In this document: piece by piece, positions 6,660 through 7,351 of the stretch
Position numbering within the stretch: position 1 is the first letter of the stretch
Layout: each line of letters starts with the position of its first letter
NCBI GenBank assembly: GCA_937928015.1
Contig: CALFXA010000029.1
Location: 1-7,351, forward strand
DNA length: 7,351 bases
Direction: 5' to 3'
From: an uncultured Anaerolineales bacterium
Lineage (GTDB): Bacteria; Chloroflexota; Anaerolineae; Anaerolineales; Villigracilaceae
Notes under the pieces: model-generated
What the model was told of the DNA's origin: nothing
What the model saw: only the letters and a program-made list of their open reading frames with translations
Databases searched by the model: none
Made by a program: the position numbers and the translations under genes

Positions 6660-6665
6660 ATTATA
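6660..6665 (-). promoter_or_regulatory. -10 promoter element of the desulfurase-mnmA operon
   Basis: A perfect TATAAT reads leftward at 6665-6660 and ends 9 nt before the desulfurase ATG. A normal start point about 7 nt downstream falls at roughly 6653, leaving a leader of only about 0-4 nt. At 17-bp spacing the -35 position (6688-6683) lies inside the neighbouring terminator arm and does not resemble TTGACA. Confidence 0.6.
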
Positions 6666-6681
6666 CCCGCTGAAAATAAAC

Positions 6682-6711
6682 GGACTCCGAGATGACCAAA
6701 TCTCGGAGTCC
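6682..6711 (-). terminator. Intrinsic terminator of the DUF2917-type gene
   Basis: A perfect 12-bp stem GGACTCCGAGAT / ATCTCGGAGTCC has a 6-nt loop (6694-6699). On the minus strand it is followed by a T-rich tract, GTTTATTTT. It begins 22 nt after the DUF2917-type stop codon and lies 16 bp upstream of the desulfurase TATAAT, so it insulates the two transcripts. Nothing T-rich follows on the plus strand. Confidence 0.85.
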
Positions 6712-6712
6712 T

Positions 6713-6726
6713 AGCTCGGAGGAGCT
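6713..6726. repeat. Small hairpin beside the terminator
   Basis: AGCTC, loop GGAG, GAGCT forms a 5-bp stem between the DUF2917-type stop and the main terminator. CTCGGAG recurs from the terminator arm. It may simply extend the terminator structure. Confidence 0.3.
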
Positions 6727-6733
6727 TTACAAA

Positions 6734-6979
6734 CTAGTTCGGGTGGATGATGCTCACCTCGGCGTCAGAGAGCGCTTCGATCAACACGTCGCCACGCTTA
6801 CGAATAATCATGCTCTTGCCCGGGCGCAACATGTAATCCTGCGGGTTGTTGGCTTCCGTCACCCAGACCAGGCCCTCTTCGCAGGCGACCGTCATGCCAG
6901 GATTGACCTTGGCGACATGATGGAAAGCGCGGCGGTGCAAGTGGAGGTCGAGCTTTGCGTTCTTGGTGTTGGTGTCCAT
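6734..6979 (-). CDS. DUF2917-type small protein
   Basis: An 81-residue soluble protein of predicted beta-rich, cupin-like character. It matches the DUF2917 pattern as I recall it: an N-terminal strand, GLVWVTEANNPQDYMLRPGKSMII (36-59) with the W-V-T and D-Y-x-L-x-x-G signature, then GDVLIEAL (63-70). No biochemical function is known to me. The frame is open upstream to 7141, but the ATG at 6979 is chosen because AAAGGA lies 5 nt before it and the upstream extension is low-complexity translation of the AT-rich promoter region. It is divergent from the GntR/MocR-like gene and shares its control region. Family assignment is from the motif only. Confidence 0.8.
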   Translation of the reverse strand: MDTNTKNAKLDLHLHRRAFHHVAKVNPGMTVACEEGLVWVTEANNPQDYMLRPGKSMIIRKRGDVLIEALSDAEVSIIHPN

Positions 6980-7010
6980 GGTTTTCCTTTGTTGAATAGG
7001 CCAATAATTT

Positions 7011-7040
7011 ATTCTATTTTCGCCGAAATCTAAATGTAAG
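7011..7040 (-). promoter_or_regulatory. Candidate promoter of the DUF2917-type gene
   Basis: CTTACA (4 of 6 to consensus) and TAGAAT (5 of 6) are spaced by 18 bp. The predicted start is near 7004, giving a 5' leader of about 25 nt with AAAGGA in it. The -35 overlaps the outermost operator half-site. Confidence 0.45.
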
Positions 7041-7061
7041 TACAGATGCAAAAATATGGAA

Positions 7062-7089
7062 TTGTTATCATAACAGTTGATGATAAAAT
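7062..7089 (+). promoter_or_regulatory. Candidate promoter of the GntR/MocR-like gene
   Basis: TTGTTA (4 of 6) and TAAAAT (5 of 6) are spaced by 16 bp. The start is expected near 7096, inside the AACTGTACTT half-site, an arrangement that suits autorepression. Confidence 0.45.
7063..7075. repeat. Palindrome TGTTAT-C-ATAACA in the rightward promoter
   Basis: A perfect 6-1-6 palindrome overlaps the rightward -35 element. A second nested inverted repeat, TTATCAT (7065-7071) and ATGATAA (7080-7086), overlaps the -10. Either could bind a dimeric regulator. Confidence 0.45.
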
Positions 7090-7139
7090 AAACTGTACTT
7101 GCAGAAATTGCGGCAACTGTATTGTTTTTTAGGAGGCAC

Positions 7140-7303
7140 ATGGCTGGACATCCCCCGTCGAAGAAACAGTCTTTCCGCTACGAAGAAGTGGCGGACCAGG
7201 TGATGCAACTGATCGAGCAAGGAACCTACCGCCCAGGCGACCGCATCCCATCCGTGCGGCAAATGAGCCTGCAAAGGGGCGTCAGCATCAGTTCCGTGTT
7301 GCA
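7140..7303 (+). CDS. GntR-family regulator, probably MocR/PLP-aminotransferase type (5' part only)
   Basis: The first ~54 codons of a transcription factor. After a basic N-terminus, residues 15-54 form a GntR winged-helix start: EEVADQVMQLIEQGTYRPGD, then RIPSVRQMSLQRGVSISSV, containing the PSVRQ and VS-x-x-V recognition-helix pattern. The form 'IPSVRQMS..RGVSISSVLQ' is typical of MocR-type fusions with a C-terminal aminotransferase-like domain, which is not present here to confirm. AGGAGG (7131-7136) lies 3 nt before ATG. The genomic sequence ends at about 7303: the continuing open frame is adapter-encoded and not part of the protein. It probably controls itself and/or the divergent DUF2917-type gene. 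Confidence 0.85.
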
Positions 7304-7351
7304 AGATCGGAAGAGCACACGTCTGAACTCCAGTCACGAGTGGATATCTCG
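7304..7351 (+). other. Illumina TruSeq adapter with index (sequencing artefact)
   Basis: From 7304 the sequence is the TruSeq indexed adapter: AGATCGGAAGAGC, then ACACGTCTGAACTCCAGTCAC ending at 7337. GAGTGGAT (7338-7345), which I recognise as TruSeq index 23, follows, then ATCTCG, the start of the flow-cell primer. Base 7304 could be genomic or the A-tail. This is untrimmed adapter incorporated at a contig end, not genomic DNA. Confidence 0.97.

Larger units (their letters stand above)
7038..7124. repeat. Four-copy half-site array (putative GntR/MocR operator)
   Basis: Copies of a 10-mer near AACTGTAYTT are: minus strand 7047-7038 (ATCTGTACTT), minus 7078-7069 (AACTGTTATG), plus 7091-7100 (AACTGTACTT) and plus 7115-7124 (AACTGTATTG). 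The first and third differ at one base and form an inverted repeat. The two plus copies form a direct repeat with starts 24 bp apart. Confidence 0.5.
6980..7139. promoter_or_regulatory. Shared divergent promoter/operator region
   Basis: This is a 160-bp AT-rich spacer between the DUF2917-type gene and the GntR/MocR-like gene. Leftward promoter: CTTACA (7040-7035), 18 bp, TAGAAT (7016-7011). Rightward promoter: TTGTTA (7062-7067), 16 bp, TAAAAT (7084-7089). Four related half-sites (7038-7047, 7069-7078, 7091-7100, 7115-7124) and a perfect palindrome (7063-7075) are interspersed. The -35/-10 calls are by eye. Confidence 0.6.

Noticed and set aside
5562..6695. Long plus-strand open frame (377 codons) opposite the desulfurase
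   Set aside because: Antisense shadow of a fully convincing cysteine desulfurase; Arg/Gln-rich composition with no domain signature.
7063..7086. Fur-box interpretation of the TGTTATCATAACA / ATGATAA region
   Set aside because: It only partly resembles the Fur consensus, and no iron-related gene is adjacent; the local GntR-type regulator is the simpler candidate.
6980..7141. N-terminal extension of the DUF2917-type protein to 7141
   Set aside because: It would translate the AT-rich promoter region; the ATG at 6979 has its own ribosome site and fits the family.
7068..7337. Minus-strand frame beginning MTGVQTCALPI
   Set aside because: Its start is translated Illumina adapter, and the rest is antisense to the regulator and its promoter.
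7304..7351. Continuation of the GntR-like protein to the window end
   Set aside because: These codons lie in adapter sequence, so residues after about 54 are artificial.
1..7351. CRISPR array, tRNA, rRNA, insertion sequence, attachment site or replication origin
   Set aside because: No regularly spaced direct repeats, cloverleaf genes, transposase or integrase coding sequence, or terminal inverted repeats were seen on either strand.

Overview
The window looks like a high-GC bacterial chromosome segment, probably from a metagenome assembly. The gene set (a membrane-anchored penicillin-acylase-type hydrolase, a group I cysteine desulfurase next to mnmA, and DedA, VanZ-like and FmdB zinc-ribbon proteins) and the codon style would fit a Chloroflexota/Anaerolineae genome. 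That placement is an impression, not a demonstrated result. No CRISPR array, tRNA, rRNA, insertion sequence or phage gene is visible.

Layout. A full-length penicillin acylase family gene reads rightward (23-2602) and meets a leftward block head-on at a perfect 18-bp hairpin that is a terminator on both strands (2605-2645). The leftward block, listed from its far end, is an FmdB-type zinc ribbon (2681-2893), a VanZ-like membrane protein (2953-3330), a DedA-family membrane protein (3365-4021), a 92-residue three-helix membrane protein of unknown function (4055-4333), mnmA (4343-5401) and a cysteine desulfurase (5487-6650). A second terminator and a perfect TATAAT separate this block from a leftward DUF2917-type gene (6734-6979). 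That gene is divergent from the 5' end of a rightward GntR/MocR-type regulator (from 7140).

How the genes work together. The desulfurase and MnmA form a coherent tRNA-thiolation pair: the desulfurase supplies persulfide sulfur and MnmA builds 2-thiouridine at wobble U34. The small membrane protein is tightly coupled to mnmA, because its ribosome binding site overlaps the mnmA stop codon. The DUF2917 and GntR genes share a 160-bp AT-rich intergenic region with two plausible divergent promoters and four related half-sites, which looks like an autoregulated operator.

Expression signals are the most interesting part. The desulfurase has TATAAT 9 nt before its ATG and no Shine-Dalgarno sequence, so its mRNA may be leaderless. 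The vanZ-like gene begins directly after the U-tract of the dedA terminator, and its only good Shine-Dalgarno sequence lies on the far side of that hairpin, so the folded hairpin could bring the two together.

Major caveat: the last ~48 bases (7304-7351) are Illumina TruSeq adapter plus an index, not genome. The regulator is real only to about 7303, and the contig is artificially extended. I do not see a convincing wholly new multi-gene system; the notable points are regulatory architecture and the artefact.
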